This document shows, piece by piece, positions 1-8,199 of a stretch of 64,000 nt of DNA (position 1 is its first letter; the number at the start of each line of letters is the position of its first letter). Location of the stretch: positions 45,362 through 109,361 of the forward strand of contig DASZSV010000063.1 of assembly GCA_035548495.1 (NCBI GenBank), read 5' to 3'. Under the pieces are notes generated by a model, which saw nothing but the letters and a program-made list of their open reading frames with translations, was not told the origin of the DNA and ran no database searches. The position numbers and the translations under genes are program-made. This DNA is from CAILZL01 sp035548495. GTDB lineage: Bacteria > Pseudomonadota > Gammaproteobacteria > Steroidobacterales > Steroidobacteraceae.

Positions 1-218
1 GCGAGCGAACTTTGCAGGTATATGCGGTTGTCCCACAACAACAATCTGCACAATGCGCTGACGCCAATACACAGGAAAAAAACACTGAGCAGTACGGTTG
101 ATATGCTCTTCCTGGTGGCATAAAAGAAATGGAAGCCCGCGAGAAACAGGCAGACCCCCGTTGTGAGCAACAATATCAGGTCATTGATGTTGAACAGGGG
201 TGCCTTCACAAAAAACAT
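1..218 (-). CDS. N-terminal fragment of a membrane protein (runs off the window)
   Basis: Reading the minus strand from an ATG at 218 gives 72 uninterrupted codons to the window edge. The visible peptide starts MFFVKAPLFNINDLILLLTT and contains two hydrophobic stretches (about residues 13-33 and 41-58) separated by a short positively charged loop, so it is the membrane-embedded start of a longer protein. It begins 27 bases after the stop of the L,D-transpeptidase gene on the same strand and could be cotranscribed with it. The domain that would name it lies outside the window; membrane-anchored AraC-type regulators and sensor kinases can start this way, but I cannot decide. Confidence 0.5.
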   Translation of the reverse strand, partial: MFFVKAPLFNINDLILLLTTGVCLFLAGFHFFYATRKSISTVLLSVFFLCIGVSALCRLLLWDNRIYLQSSL

Positions 219-245
219 TCCGCGCAAGCATCAACATTATCGGGA

Positions 246-1547
246 TCAAGTTGCAGGAACAGCTGCGGCTTTGGTCTTTCTGGTTTCCGGTTCAGACTTG
301 CGTGCAATTTTCTTCTGCCCGGCAGCTGGATCAGGAACGTCGTCCTTCCGTGGCAGAATCGTGCCATTTCGCATGGCATCGAATTCTTCCGTCGTGACCA
401 TCAACGTATCCTTGCCGTCCCAGGTTGCACCTTGCGGCAGACGGTTGTCGACGCGCCGTATGCCTGCCAGCAATTCAACTTCGCTGTTGTCCGTCGTCAC
501 TGGCAAGGCGGTGCTGGTTTGCTCCTTCAACATTTGATCGAGCAACCTCTGATCAACCGTCACATTGTGCTTCTGTGCTTGTTGTGACAGACGCTCCAGC
601 GCAAGCTCAACCGGGGACTTCACCGGCTTTTTGTTCCTTGCAGATCGTTTGCTCTTTTCTGCATTTGCCTTGCGGACTGCGTCGGCATCCTCAGGCTGCA
701 TTTCTTCTTCCGCTGGCGGCATCACCTGTACATACAGCTTGCCGTCATGCCATCCCGATACCACGCGCTGATTCACCACCTGCACGCGGGTGCCAACGGG
801 AATTTCATTGAACAACAAGGCAATGTCTTCCGGATAAAACCGCATGCAGCCGTGACTGGAACGCATGCCCACACCATAGGGTTTATTGGTGCCATGAACG
901 AGATATCCCGGCCAGCCCAATGTCATCGCATATGCACCCAGCGGATTATCATCACCGGCTGGTACGACTTTGGGCAAAGGATCCCCATTCTCTGCATGTT
1001 CCTTGCGCACCGACAACGGCGGCACCCACACCGGATTCTTTTTCTTGCCGGTGATTTTTGTCACACCTTCCGGTGTGACCCAACCCACTTTGCCAATACC
1101 GATGGGATGTGTAATGACAACCTGCGGTTCACCGGGTTTGCGCTTCGGAAAATAAAATACACGCAGTTCTGCGAGATTGACAATCAGGCCTTCGCGGGGC
1201 GCATTGGGCAAGACAAATTGTGTGGGCAATACAATTTCACGCCCTTCACCGGGCAACCAGGGATCAACACCCGGATTGGCGCGCACCAGTTCTTCATAAC
1301 CCAGATTGAAACGTCGTGCGATATCGGACAGCGTATCGTCCTTGCTGGCACGCACCACCTGCAGTTCGCCCACCACATCATCATCGTCATTGATCCTGAA
1401 TAAATGCGTGGCAACAGGATCATCGAACTTCTGCGGTTCCACCGGCAGAGGTTCGATGACTTCGCGTGGCGCCGGTGTCAATCCACAGGCGCCTAACAAC
1501 ATACTGGTCACGGCCAGCAAACAGAATGCGCGGTAACGATGAATCAT
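246..1547 (-). CDS. LysM and YkuD L,D-transpeptidase lipoprotein
   Basis: 433-residue envelope enzyme expected to form 3-3 crosslinks in peptidoglycan or to attach proteins to it. The signal peptide ends in a lipobox (LLGAC, Cys21), so the protein should be lipid-anchored. A LysM domain (about 62-108) is followed by the YkuD catalytic domain (about 119-260) with the complete signature HGT at 218-220 and SSHGCMR with catalytic Cys234. The C-terminal 170 residues are a Lys/Arg/Glu-rich, low-complexity extension with no recognisable domain, longer than in the ErfK/YbiS proteins. Family assignment is secure; the substrate preference cannot be read from sequence. Confidence 0.93.
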   Translation of the reverse strand: MIHRYRAFCLLAVTSMLLGACGLTPAPREVIEPLPVEPQKFDDPVATHLFRINDDDDVVGELQVVRASKDDTLSDIARRFNLGYEELVRANPGVDPWLPGEGREIVLPTQFVLPNAPREGLIVNLAELRVFYFPKRKPGEPQVVITHPIGIGKVGWVTPEGVTKITGKKKNPVWVPPLSVRKEHAENGDPLPKVVPAGDDNPLGAYAMTLGWPGYLVHGTNKPYGVGMRSSHGCMRFYPEDIALLFNEIPVGTRVQVVNQRVVSGWHDGKLYVQVMPPAEEEMQPEDADAVRKANAEKSKRSARNKKPVKSPVELALERLSQQAQKHNVTVDQRLLDQMLKEQTSTALPVTTDNSEVELLAGIRRVDNRLPQGATWDGKDTLMVTTEEFDAMRNGTILPRKDDVPDPAAGQKKIARKSEPETRKTKAAAVPAT

Positions 1548-1586
1548 GCGTGCTATTGTGCCAAAGAATCGGCAGCGTTCCTATGG

Positions 1587-2078
1587 TTACAGCATCACCG
1601 GCCGATCAGGCAGCTCGTTATCATCGGCATGGGGAAAATGTCTGGCCATCAAATGGCTGACAGATTGAATTGCATTGCACAAGGACTGTTGATATTCACC
1701 CCGCGCAAAATCTTTCTGCAAAGTGGCGCAGATGGCAGCCCACTCTTCGTTGCTGACCTTGCCTTCAAAGCCGCGATCAGCAATGATTTCAATGGCGCGA
1801 TCTGCATAACACACATAGATCAGCACTCCATTGCGCGCATGTGTATCCCACACATGCAGATGAGAAAACACTTCAATCGCGCGACTCCTGGCACTTTGAT
1901 TGCGCAGCAATGCACGCGTGGCAAGATCGGCCTCGATGGCAACACGAATCTCACCACCATGCAGGGCTTCGCACTGTTTTATTTGCGCTGTCACCGCATC
2001 AAGCACTGGCGTGGAAAATATGCGGCGCACATACCAATGTGTGATCGTGAAGTGACGCAACAAGCGATTGATGTTCAT
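1587..2078 (-). CDS. TPM-domain protein (YgcG/COG3762 type)
   Basis: 163-residue protein resembling the soluble TPM-domain partner often encoded with LemA and a Gly-rich TPM membrane protein. The start is ATG 2078, one base after the stop of the upstream gene; a longer ORF reading starts inside that gene and is discarded because its first 43 residues are an Ala/Val-rich shadow of the upstream glycine-rich tail. Central features typical of the family are the segment GEIRVAIEADL (about 40-50) and HARNGVLIYVCYADRAIEI (about 80-98). It is the third gene of a lemA-TPM-TPM operon. The biochemical role of these proteins is not established; membrane or phosphatase-like functions have been proposed. 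Confidence 0.82.
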   Translation of the reverse strand: MNINRLLRHFTITHWYVRRIFSTPVLDAVTAQIKQCEALHGGEIRVAIEADLATRALLRNQSARSRAIEVFSHLHVWDTHARNGVLIYVCYADRAIEIIADRGFEGKVSNEEWAAICATLQKDFARGEYQQSLCNAIQSVSHLMARHFPHADDNELPDRPVML

Positions 2079-2079
2079 G

Positions 2080-3006
2080 TCACCACCTGCCCGAGGCGCC
2101 GCCGCCGGAAAATCCGCCACCACCGCCACTCCAGCCACCACCGCTGCTTCCTCCGCCAAATCCACCACTGCCAAATCCGCCGCCAGTCCATCCGCCACCC
2201 GACCCATTGCTCATGACGAAAATAAAGGCAAACAACGCAGCCAGTATCGCAAACAACAACATGCCTGCCATCCACCAGATCACCAATCCGACAATTGCCG
2301 CAGTGATGCCGGCGCCAGGCAGACGTCCCAGCATGGAACGCAGAAATTTTCCGCCAATAATCGCTACTACAATCAGAAACGGCCACGGCAAATTCGGTGT
2401 CTGCGATGACGATGGATGTTCCACCACCGCCGGCAACGGTTCTCCGTCAATCTGTTTTATCACGTCATCCACAGCATCATTGATGCCTGAATAGAATTGA
2501 CCATTACGGAATTGTGGAACAATGACATTGCGAATGATGCGGCTGGCAATGACATCTGGCAGTGTTCCTTCAAGACCTTTACCGACTTCGATTCTGACGG
2601 CATGATCTTCTTTGGCAATGATCAGCAGCACTCCGTCATCAACGTTCTTGCGGCCAAGTTTCCATGCATCAACCACACGAATGGAATATTGTTCGATCTC
2701 CTCCGGCTTGGTGGTGGGCACAATCAACACGGCAACCTGACTGCCCTTGCGTTGCTCAAATGCGCGCAGCTTGCTTTCCAGTGCACTTGACTGTTGCGGC
2801 GTCAATGTCTGTGTGAGATCGGTGACTGGCGACGACAGCGATGGAACCGGCACTTCATCCAGCGCGAAACTACGGCATGACATCGCCAACATGAACATCA
2901 ATGAGAAAACGCTGAAGAGACGTCCTCTCCTGCCGCTCTGTGGGAAGACCGGCAAAGGGAATTTAACCTCAACACAACTCGCCAATTTCCTCACCCTCTG
3001 CATCAT
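2080..3006 (-). CDS. TPM-domain membrane protein with Gly-rich C-terminus
   Basis: About 308 residues from the chosen ATG. A hydrophobic signal-like segment ending near CRSFALDE precedes a TPM domain that includes KGSQVAVLIVPT and DDGVLLIIAKEDHAVRIEVG. Two transmembrane helices follow, and the protein ends in a tail made almost only of Gly, Ser and Trp, as in YgcG proteins. It lies between LemA (upstream) and a second TPM protein. The start is uncertain: the ORF stays open to 3078, but the stretch upstream of 3006 is a GC-rich palindromic repeat, and the ATG at 3006 has a GGGGAGAGG ribosome binding site supplied by that repeat. Confidence 0.82.
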   Translation of the reverse strand: MMQRVRKLASCVEVKFPLPVFPQSGRRGRLFSVFSLMFMLAMSCRSFALDEVPVPSLSSPVTDLTQTLTPQQSSALESKLRAFEQRKGSQVAVLIVPTTKPEEIEQYSIRVVDAWKLGRKNVDDGVLLIIAKEDHAVRIEVGKGLEGTLPDVIASRIIRNVIVPQFRNGQFYSGINDAVDDVIKQIDGEPLPAVVEHPSSSQTPNLPWPFLIVVAIIGGKFLRSMLGRLPGAGITAAIVGLVIWWMAGMLLFAILAALFAFIFVMSNGSGGGWTGGGFGSGGFGGGSSGGGWSGGGGGFSGGGASGRW

Positions 3007-3032
3007 CCCTCTCCCCTCAAGGGCGAGGGGCG
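3006..3032. repeat. REP-like GC-rich palindrome
   Basis: The arms CCCCTC (3013-3018) and GAGGGG (3025-3030) flank a 6-base loop. The form resembles small dispersed palindromes common in proteobacterial intergenic DNA. It sits directly on the translation start of the TPM membrane protein and seems to supply its purine-rich ribosome binding site. No second copy was noticed in the window. Confidence 0.45.
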
Positions 3033-3086
3033 AAAGACAACGCGACTCAAGTGCACACAATTGAGCATGGCTTGCCACCCAGTCAA

Positions 3087-3695
3087 TTACTTGCTTGCTG
3101 ATGACGCACTGCCAAAATCAATCTTCGGTGCTTCAGAAATGGCGGCTTCATTGTCAACCGTGAATGTCGGCTTCACAGAATAGCCAAACATCTTGGCTGT
3201 CAAATTACTGGGAAATTCACGCACGGTCAGGTTGTAATCTTTGACTGCATCAATATAACGATTGCGCGCCACAGCGATGCGGTTCTCGGTGCCTTCAAGC
3301 TGTGCACGCAAATCGTCGAATCCGGCAATGGACTTGAGATCGGGATATTTTTCGACCACCACCATCAATCGTGACAGCGCCGAACTGAGCTGACTTTGCG
3401 CCGCCTGGAATTTTGCAAAGGCTTGCGGATCGTTGATCAGTTCAGGCGTCGCTTGAATGGATGTCGCCTTGGCGCGTGCTTCAACCACTGAATCGAGAAT
3501 GTCCTTTTCGGATTGCACGCCACCTTTCACGGTATTCACCAGTTGCGGAACCAGATCGGCACGGCGCTTGTATTGATTAAGCACTTCCGACCATGCTGCC
3601 TTGGTCTGTTCATCAGTCTGTTGCAGCTTGTTGTAACCGCATCCGCTAAGCACACCGGCCAGCAACACCAATGCAAGCCACTTTAAAACACGCAT
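3087..3695 (-). CDS. LemA family lipoprotein
   Basis: 202 residues from ATG 3695, which has a strong AAGGGGAT ribosome binding site; the longer reading to 3737 adds residues with no support. The signal peptide ends in lipobox LSGC, so the protein should be lipid-anchored, whereas most LemA proteins have an uncleaved N-terminal helix. The family pattern is clear: WSEVLNQYKRRADLVPQLV near the start, then VVEARAKA, and the late segment RNRYIDAVKDYNLTVREFPS. It is the first gene of an operon with two TPM-domain proteins, the usual genomic company of LemA. The function is unknown; the group is suspected to act in membrane stress or remodelling. Confidence 0.9.
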   Translation of the reverse strand: MRVLKWLALVLLAGVLSGCGYNKLQQTDEQTKAAWSEVLNQYKRRADLVPQLVNTVKGGVQSEKDILDSVVEARAKATSIQATPELINDPQAFAKFQAAQSQLSSALSRLMVVVEKYPDLKSIAGFDDLRAQLEGTENRIAVARNRYIDAVKDYNLTVREFPSNLTAKMFGYSVKPTFTVDNEAAISEAPKIDFGSASSASK

Positions 3696-3838
3696 GGATA
3701 TCCCCTTGTAAAAACATGATGGCACATCCGCCACCATGCCGCATCATGGGGATGCATGCTGCCAATTGCAAGGACTCACCAGTCTGGACCAGCCTTGTGC
3801 GCAATGCTCGTCTGTAACGTGTTTGAAATACCTGCGGC

Positions 3839-4267
3839 TCATTGCTCGTGACCGTGGTCAAGTTCCTGCAACAGCAGCTTGAGCTTGGGACTGATTTGCC
3901 GCAGTTCGGTGCGATGAATATAGGACAGATCGGCCAGTATCTGCTCGCCGCGATCCGTGAGTTGCACCAGCACTTCGCGGCGATCCTTGCCGGGTGCTCG
4001 CACCACCAGCTTGTCTCTTGCCAGCCGGTCCACCAATCCCACCACACTGTGATGCCGCAACTGCAATCGTTCTGCCAGTTCGCCAATCGTCACCCGATCA
4101 CGCCCGGGAAATCCCTTGATGGCCAGCAATGCCTGATGCTGTTGCGGCGTAATGTTCACGGTTTTCGCGGCTTCCTCGCTGAAATGAATGAAACGCCGCA
4201 ACACGTAACGGAATGCGGCCAGGGTTTCATAATCCGCTTTGCGCAGTGTCTTCGTCTGTTTCATCAC
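3839..4267 (-). CDS. MarR family transcriptional regulator
   Basis: 142-residue winged-helix regulator. The helix-turn-helix region reads TIGELAERLQLRHHSVVGLV (about 61-80), followed by a wing containing APGKDRREVLVQLTDRGEQI, the classic MarR beta-wing. It is divergent from the chloride channel gene; the 82-base space between them carries a promoter and a 17-bp palindrome that fits a MarR dimer site. I infer that it represses itself and/or the channel gene. The ligand is unknown. Confidence 0.92.
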   Translation of the reverse strand: MMKQTKTLRKADYETLAAFRYVLRRFIHFSEEAAKTVNITPQQHQALLAIKGFPGRDRVTIGELAERLQLRHHSVVGLVDRLARDKLVVRAPGKDRREVLVQLTDRGEQILADLSYIHRTELRQISPKLKLLLQELDHGHEQ

Positions 4268-4285
4268 AGGTATTTAACACAGGTT

Positions 4286-4315
4286 TTGAAAACTTGAACA
4301 CTCTTTCCGTATAAT
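4286..4315 (+). promoter_or_regulatory. Sigma-70 promoter of the CLC gene
   Basis: TTGAAA (4286-4291) and TATAAT (4310-4315) are separated by 18 bases and point toward the chloride channel gene starting at 4350. The -10 hexamer is a perfect consensus. The palindromic operator overlaps the last two bases of the -10 box and the expected transcription start, so bound repressor should block this promoter. Confidence 0.6.
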
Positions 4316-4330
4316 ATCGTATTACGATAT
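4314..4330. promoter_or_regulatory. Probable MarR operator, 8-1-8 palindrome
   Basis: ATATCGTA and TACGATAT flank a single T, giving a perfect inverted repeat of 8 bases per arm. It lies between the divergent marR-type and clc genes and overlaps the -10 region of the clc promoter. Size and AT-rich symmetry match MarR-family sites. The link to this particular regulator is inferred from position. Confidence 0.65.
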
Positions 4331-4349
4331 ATTTCTGACGCTACTCAAC

Positions 4350-6188
4350 ATGCACAACACATCCGCAGATACTTCCGCCGGTCACTCCGTCGATACGCCC
4401 GCCGACGCGCTCGCCGACTTCACCACCAACCACCGGGTCTTGCTGCTTTCCGCCATGTCAGTGGTGATTGGCGCGGTCAGCGTGGCAGTTGCCTGGGCTT
4501 TGTTGCGCCTGATTGCATTGACCACCAACCTGTCTTTTTATCAGCGCTTTTCTTTTGCAGCGTCGATACCGCAAAACCATCATCTCGGCTACTGGGTCAT
4601 TCTGGTGCCGGTCACCGGCGCACTGATCATTGGTTTAATGGCGCGCTACGGTTCTGAAAAGATCCGTGGTCACGGCATTCCCGAAGCGCTCGAAGCCATT
4701 CTGCTCGGACGTAGTTTCATTCAATTGAAAGTCGCCATTCTCAAACCGCTTTCTTCCGCCATTTCCATCGGCACCGGCGGACCCTTCGGTGCGGAAGGTC
4801 CCATCATCATGACCGGCGGCGCCTTTGGGTCATTGTTTGCACAACAGTTTTATCTTAGCGCTGCAGAACGCAAGACCTTGCTGGTGGCGGGTGCTGCCGC
4901 AGGCATGTCGGCGGTATTTGCCACACCCGTCGCCGCTGTATTGCTGGCAGTGGAATTGTTGTTGTTCGAATGGAAGCCGCGCAGCCTCATTCCCGTGACC
5001 ATTGCATCGGTGACTGCTTCGATGTTGCGCGAGGTGCTGCTGGGAGCCGGTCCGATTTTCCCCATCGCCGCACATGCGCCGGTGTCGGAAATTCAAATGA
5101 TCATTGCTGCCGCACTGGGCTTGCTGGCCGGTTTTGGTTCCGGTTTGCTCACCGTACTGGTGTATGCATTCGAAGATCTGTTTGAAAGATTGCCGATACA
5201 CTGGATGTGGTGGCCCGCGATCGGTGCGGTGTTCATCGGCATCGGCGGTATCATTGAACCACGCGTGCTGGGTGTGGGTTATGAAACCATTCATGACTTG
5301 TTGCGTGGTGACATCATCGGTCCGATGCTGATCGGCTTGTTGATCGCTAAGACGTTGGTATGGACACTGGCGCTGGGATCAGGAACCTCAGGCGGCGTGC
5401 TTGCGCCGCTGCTCATCATCGGCGGCGCACTGGGCGCGATGGTTGGCGCATGGCTGCCAGTGGGCGATACCGGAATGTGGGCGTTGATCGGCATGGCCGC
5501 CATGATGGGCGGCACCATGCGTTCACCGTTTACTGCACTGGTGTTCGCGATTGAACTGACGCACGACTTCAACATGTTTCCTGCATTGATGATTGCCTCG
5601 GTAGCAGCGTATGGCGTCACCGTGTTGTTGATGCGCCGTTCCATCCTCACGGAGAAACTGGCGCGCCGCGGACATCACATCACTCGCGAGTACAGCATTG
5701 ATCCGTTTGAATTCGCACGTGTCAGCGAAGTGATGGATACCGGCGTACCGACCATTCCGGCCACGATGACATTGACCGAACTGTCAACCCGCATTGCCAG
5801 CGGTGATGCACAACTCAATCGCCGTCAGGGTTTGCTGATCGTTGATGAACAGCAACGGCTTGCAGGCATCATCACTCGCGGTGACATCGTGCGCGCCTTG
5901 CAGCGGGATGCACATGCAGAGATGACCGTCACTGCGGCGGGCAGCACCCAACCCGTCGTGACGTTTCCTGATGAACCGCTGCAATCGGCACTTGCCAGGA
6001 TGCTGGAGAAGAATGTCGGCCGGTTACCCGTGGTGGACCGGAATGATCAAACAAAAATACTGGGCTATCTGGGACGCGCTGCGATCCTGTCTGCGCGGGC
6101 ACGATTCCACGAAGAAGAAAATATCAGGCAAAGACAGGGGTTGTTACGCAAACCTGCCAGCCGCACATCAGCAGCTGCACTGAAATAA
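4350..6188 (+). CDS. CLC chloride channel/transporter with C-terminal CBS pair
   Basis: 612-residue integral membrane protein for chloride (possibly coupled to protons). The three selectivity-filter signatures are present: GHGIP (107-111), GAEGP (147-151, with gating Glu149) and GTSGGVLAP (345-353). The C-terminus (about 465-590) holds two CBS domains with the segment LAGIITRGDIVRAL, which usually bind adenine nucleotides. At the position of the inner proton glutamate of E. coli ClcA the sequence reads AVELLLFE, with Leu replacing the second Glu, which would favour channel rather than exchanger behaviour; this is inference from an alignment by eye. The gene is divergent from the MarR regulator. 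Confidence 0.93.
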   Translation: MHNTSADTSAGHSVDTPADALADFTTNHRVLLLSAMSVVIGAVSVAVAWALLRLIALTTNLSFYQRFSFAASIPQNHHLGYWVILVPVTGALIIGLMARYGSEKIRGHGIPEALEAILLGRSFIQLKVAILKPLSSAISIGTGGPFGAEGPIIMTGGAFGSLFAQQFYLSAAERKTLLVAGAAAGMSAVFATPVAAVLLAVELLLFEWKPRSLIPVTIASVTASMLREVLLGAGPIFPIAAHAPVSEIQMIIAAALGLLAGFGSGLLTVLVYAFEDLFERLPIHWMWWPAIGAVFIGIGGIIEPRVLGVGYETIHDLLRGDIIGPMLIGLLIAKTLVWTLALGSGTSGGVLAPLLIIGGALGAMVGAWLPVGDTGMWALIGMAAMMGGTMRSPFTALVFAIELTHDFNMFPALMIASVAAYGVTVLLMRRSILTEKLARRGHHITREYSIDPFEFARVSEVMDTGVPTIPATMTLTELSTRIASGDAQLNRRQGLLIVDEQQRLAGIITRGDIVRALQRDAHAEMTVTAAGSTQPVVTFPDEPLQSALARMLEKNVGRLPVVDRNDQTKILGYLGRAAILSARARFHEEENIRQRQGLLRKPASRTSAAALK

Positions 6189-6301
6189 TAAACATGAATA
6201 ATGAACATCATGTATTGATACGGCAGGCTGCGTACTGGAGACGCATATTCAGCACGCGGCCATGTCCTGCTTCAGACAGGTGTTGACGATGATCTCAACC
6301 A

Positions 6302-6569
6302 TCACACGCGGCACAGCATCCGCACAAGCACCCACAGCAGAAAGACGATCAGCGGAATGGTGGAAAATATAATGCGCCGGTACAGGCGCACATGTTTCAA
6401 CTGCGTGTCCACCGCAAGCTTCTGGCGTTCAATGGCATCCTGCTGATGAGCGAGCGCCTGTTTCTGAGATCGCCAGCGACTCACTGGCCAAGCGGCGGTA
6501 TTCTTCCAGCAACTGCTGATTGCCATCGCGGATTTCAGTCAACAGCTTTGCAAGTGTATCGTTATCCAT
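6302..6569 (-). pseudogene. Small membrane protein with internal frameshift
   Basis: A GGAGAA ribosome binding site six bases before ATG 6569 starts a peptide MDNDTLAKLLTEIRDGNQQL, which is hydrophilic and helix-prone, but the frame stops early. Shifting by one base near 6465-6485 continues the same character: a Gln-rich coiled-coil-like stretch (AHQQDAIERQKLAV) and one strong transmembrane helix (STIPLIVFLLWVLV) to a stop at 6302. The total of 268 bases equals 89 codons plus one base, consistent with a single insertion. It is either a young pseudogene or a sequencing error. Family not recognised. Confidence 0.55.
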
Positions 6570-6641
6570 TCAACGTTCTCCGTCATTGGCAACGAGCAGC
6601 ACAACACTGCTTGTCAGCGGCAAGACAATATAAAACCACCT

Positions 6642-7010
6642 TCATCTTATCCGCCATGGTGGATCAAGTCGATTAACCCCTGCGTGATACAGGCACAGTT
6701 GATTTCCTGAAGGATCAAACAGCCGCGCTTCACGCCATAACCAGGATTCATCGCGCGGCAATTGCGCAAACACAATGCCCCGGCCTTGCAGCATTGCAAC
6801 TTGTTCATCCAGCGAATCGCATTCAAAGTAAATGACCGTCTCCCCGGCGTTGCATAATTTGCTTGCGTGTACTGAAAACGTGGCGTCACCCGCCGATTTG
6901 AATCGCGCATAGTGTCGTGAATGAACGATCAAATCGAATCCCATGCGCTGATAGAATTCAACGGATTCGGCAATATCGCGTGACGGCAGTGTGACTTGAT
7001 TGAGGTTCAT
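6642..7010 (-). CDS. VOC (glyoxalase/bleomycin-resistance fold) protein
   Basis: 122 residues from ATG 7010 (MNLNQVTLPSRDIAESVEFY), the natural start for this fold; the longer reading adds eight unsupported residues. Typical features are the first beta-alpha unit ending in FYQRMGF, a central FECDSLDEQVAML, and the ending LFDPSGNQLCLYHAG, where the late DPSGN turn and acidic or His metal-ligand positions of the family occur. The fold covers metal-dependent dioxygenases, isomerases and antibiotic-binding proteins; nothing nearby points to a substrate, so the function is left open. Confidence 0.8.
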   Translation of the reverse strand: MNLNQVTLPSRDIAESVEFYQRMGFDLIVHSRHYARFKSAGDATFSVHASKLCNAGETVIYFECDSLDEQVAMLQGRGIVFAQLPRDESWLWREARLFDPSGNQLCLYHAGVNRLDPPWRIR

Positions 7011-7164
7011 GGTGATGCATGCAACTGGAAACAACTGGCTAACAGTCTGTTGAATAACTCAACCCGTGCGGCAGTGTTGTCTGTATTCTTCAAAGCTGTC
7101 AAAAACAAGGGTGAGGCGGTGCTCACAACAATGAGTTTTCAACAACCTGCCAAAGCATACACGC

Positions 7165-7193
7165 AAAAAAAACCCCGGACTCAACGTCCGGGG
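7165..7193 (-). terminator. Rho-independent terminator
   Basis: On the minus strand a GC-rich hairpin (arms CCCCGGAC at 7173-7180 and GTCCGGGG at 7186-7193, loop of 5) is followed by eight T. This is a textbook intrinsic terminator reading leftward. It lies about 165 bases downstream of the minus-strand ORF ending at 7358 and probably ends that transcript. Confidence 0.85.
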
Positions 7194-7357
7194 CAGAGAA
7201 GAGCGGACCTCAGAAGGGAGTGAAAGTCCGCCAGGGGATTCAACACACAGTGAGCACCAAACAATCAAACCTGAAAATCAAACTCGATGAACTCTGACAA
7301 TCAAACAGCTCTGACAATCAAAAACGATCGGCTTGAACAAACTCTAACGCAACCGGC
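7194..7357. other. Gene-free stretch with short direct repeats
   Basis: This trailer between the small ORF and its terminator holds no credible coding sequence. It contains imperfect repeated units, including two copies of TCTGACAATCAAA about 18 bases apart (near 7293-7322) and related CAATCAAAC units. No promoter or structured RNA was recognised. Confidence 0.4.
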
Positions 7358-7558
7358 CTAGTGCAGACGCGACCATTGCAATACTTTAATATCGCGTGTA
7401 TCACATTCGAAATTGCGCGCCAGTACCATTGCCGCTTCCCGCATGTCACCACGAGGCATCACCTTATTCACTTCAACAACGCCGCGGAACTCACTCAAAC
7501 CCTGCGCCTGCGGCAAGTGTTCCTGCATCAGAAAGTGGGTGTAGTACTTAACGCTCAT
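7358..7558 (-). CDS. Small conserved-looking protein of 66 residues
   Basis: ATG 7558 opens MSVKYYTHFLMQEHLPQAQG, and the protein ends DTRDIKVLQWSRLH. The composition is that of a real soluble protein, and the gene is followed downstream by a strong intrinsic terminator on the same strand. It is divergent from greB, 86 bases away. An in-frame ATG at 7576 would add six residues. The pattern resembles small uncharacterised proteins of gammaproteobacteria, but I do not recognise a named family and propose no function. Confidence 0.6.
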   Translation of the reverse strand: MSVKYYTHFLMQEHLPQAQGLSEFRGVVEVNKVMPRGDMREAAMVLARNFECDTRDIKVLQWSRLH

Positions 7559-7644
7559 GGGCGCAAGCTTAGGCATAGCCCAAAAGCCAATCCGTGACTA
7601 CCATCGCAAAACCCTTTTGACTGACAATATTCAGGTGTATTCCT

Positions 7645-8157
7645 ATGACACGTTACCGTCCTCCCCAACCCAAAGGTTCGAAGTTCATCACACAATCGGG
7701 TTGGCAGCGCCTCAAGGACGAGCTGGACCACCTGTGGAAAGTCAAACGCCCGCAGGTAACACAGGCCGTGGCGGAGGCGGCCGCGCAAGGCGACCGCTCG
7801 GAAAATGCGGAATACATCTACGGAAAAAAGCAGTTGCGCGAAATCGACAGCCGCGTGCGCTTCCTGCGCCAGCGGCTGGACGGCATGGTGATCGTCAACC
7901 AGAAACCATCGGATACTTCGCGCATTTTCTTTGGTGCATGGGTCACGCTGGAAGACGATGCCGGCAACGAAGTTGAATACCGCATTGTCGGCCCGGATGA
8001 ATTCGATGCTGGTCAACGGCTCATCAGCATGGATTCGCCGCTGGCCCGGGCATTGTTCAAGAAAACACTGGATGATGAAGTGAGTATTGAAGTGCCGGGC
8101 GGACGCAGGACCTATATTGTTGTTGACATCAGCTATCGCGAATTTGAAACGGTATGA
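7645..8157 (+). CDS. greB: Transcription elongation factor GreB
   Basis: 170 residues. GreB rescues backtracked RNA polymerase by stimulating cleavage of the extruded RNA 3' end. The N-terminal antiparallel coiled coil contains the loop QGDRSENAEYIYGKK (about 48-62) with the conserved Asp-Arg-Ser-Glu-Asn tip; the Tyr-Ile-Tyr-Gly-Lys-Lys sequence after the tip is the GreB rather than the GreA form. The C-terminal FKBP-like domain has GPDEFD and ISMDSPLARALF, again GreB-like. It stands alone, convergent with the response regulator gene. Confidence 0.95.
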   Translation: MTRYRPPQPKGSKFITQSGWQRLKDELDHLWKVKRPQVTQAVAEAAAQGDRSENAEYIYGKKQLREIDSRVRFLRQRLDGMVIVNQKPSDTSRIFFGAWVTLEDDAGNEVEYRIVGPDEFDAGQRLISMDSPLARALFKKTLDDEVSIEVPGGRRTYIVVDISYREFETV

Positions 8158-8199
8158 TGCGACCTTGTACCTGCAAAGGTTGCATTGCGATCAGTTTGA

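Noticed and set aside
747..1403. 218-codon plus-strand ORF opposite the L,D-transpeptidase
   Set aside because: The YkuD and LysM motifs are on the minus strand; nothing supports this frame.
4294..4315. Alternative -35 box TTGAAC for the CLC promoter
   Set aside because: Only 10 bases separate it from TATAAT, too short; TTGAAA at 4286 gives a proper 18-base spacer.
7194..7357. Possible CRISPR-like array from repeated CAATCAAA units
   Set aside because: The units are short, imperfect and irregularly spaced, with no spacers of constant size and no cas genes.
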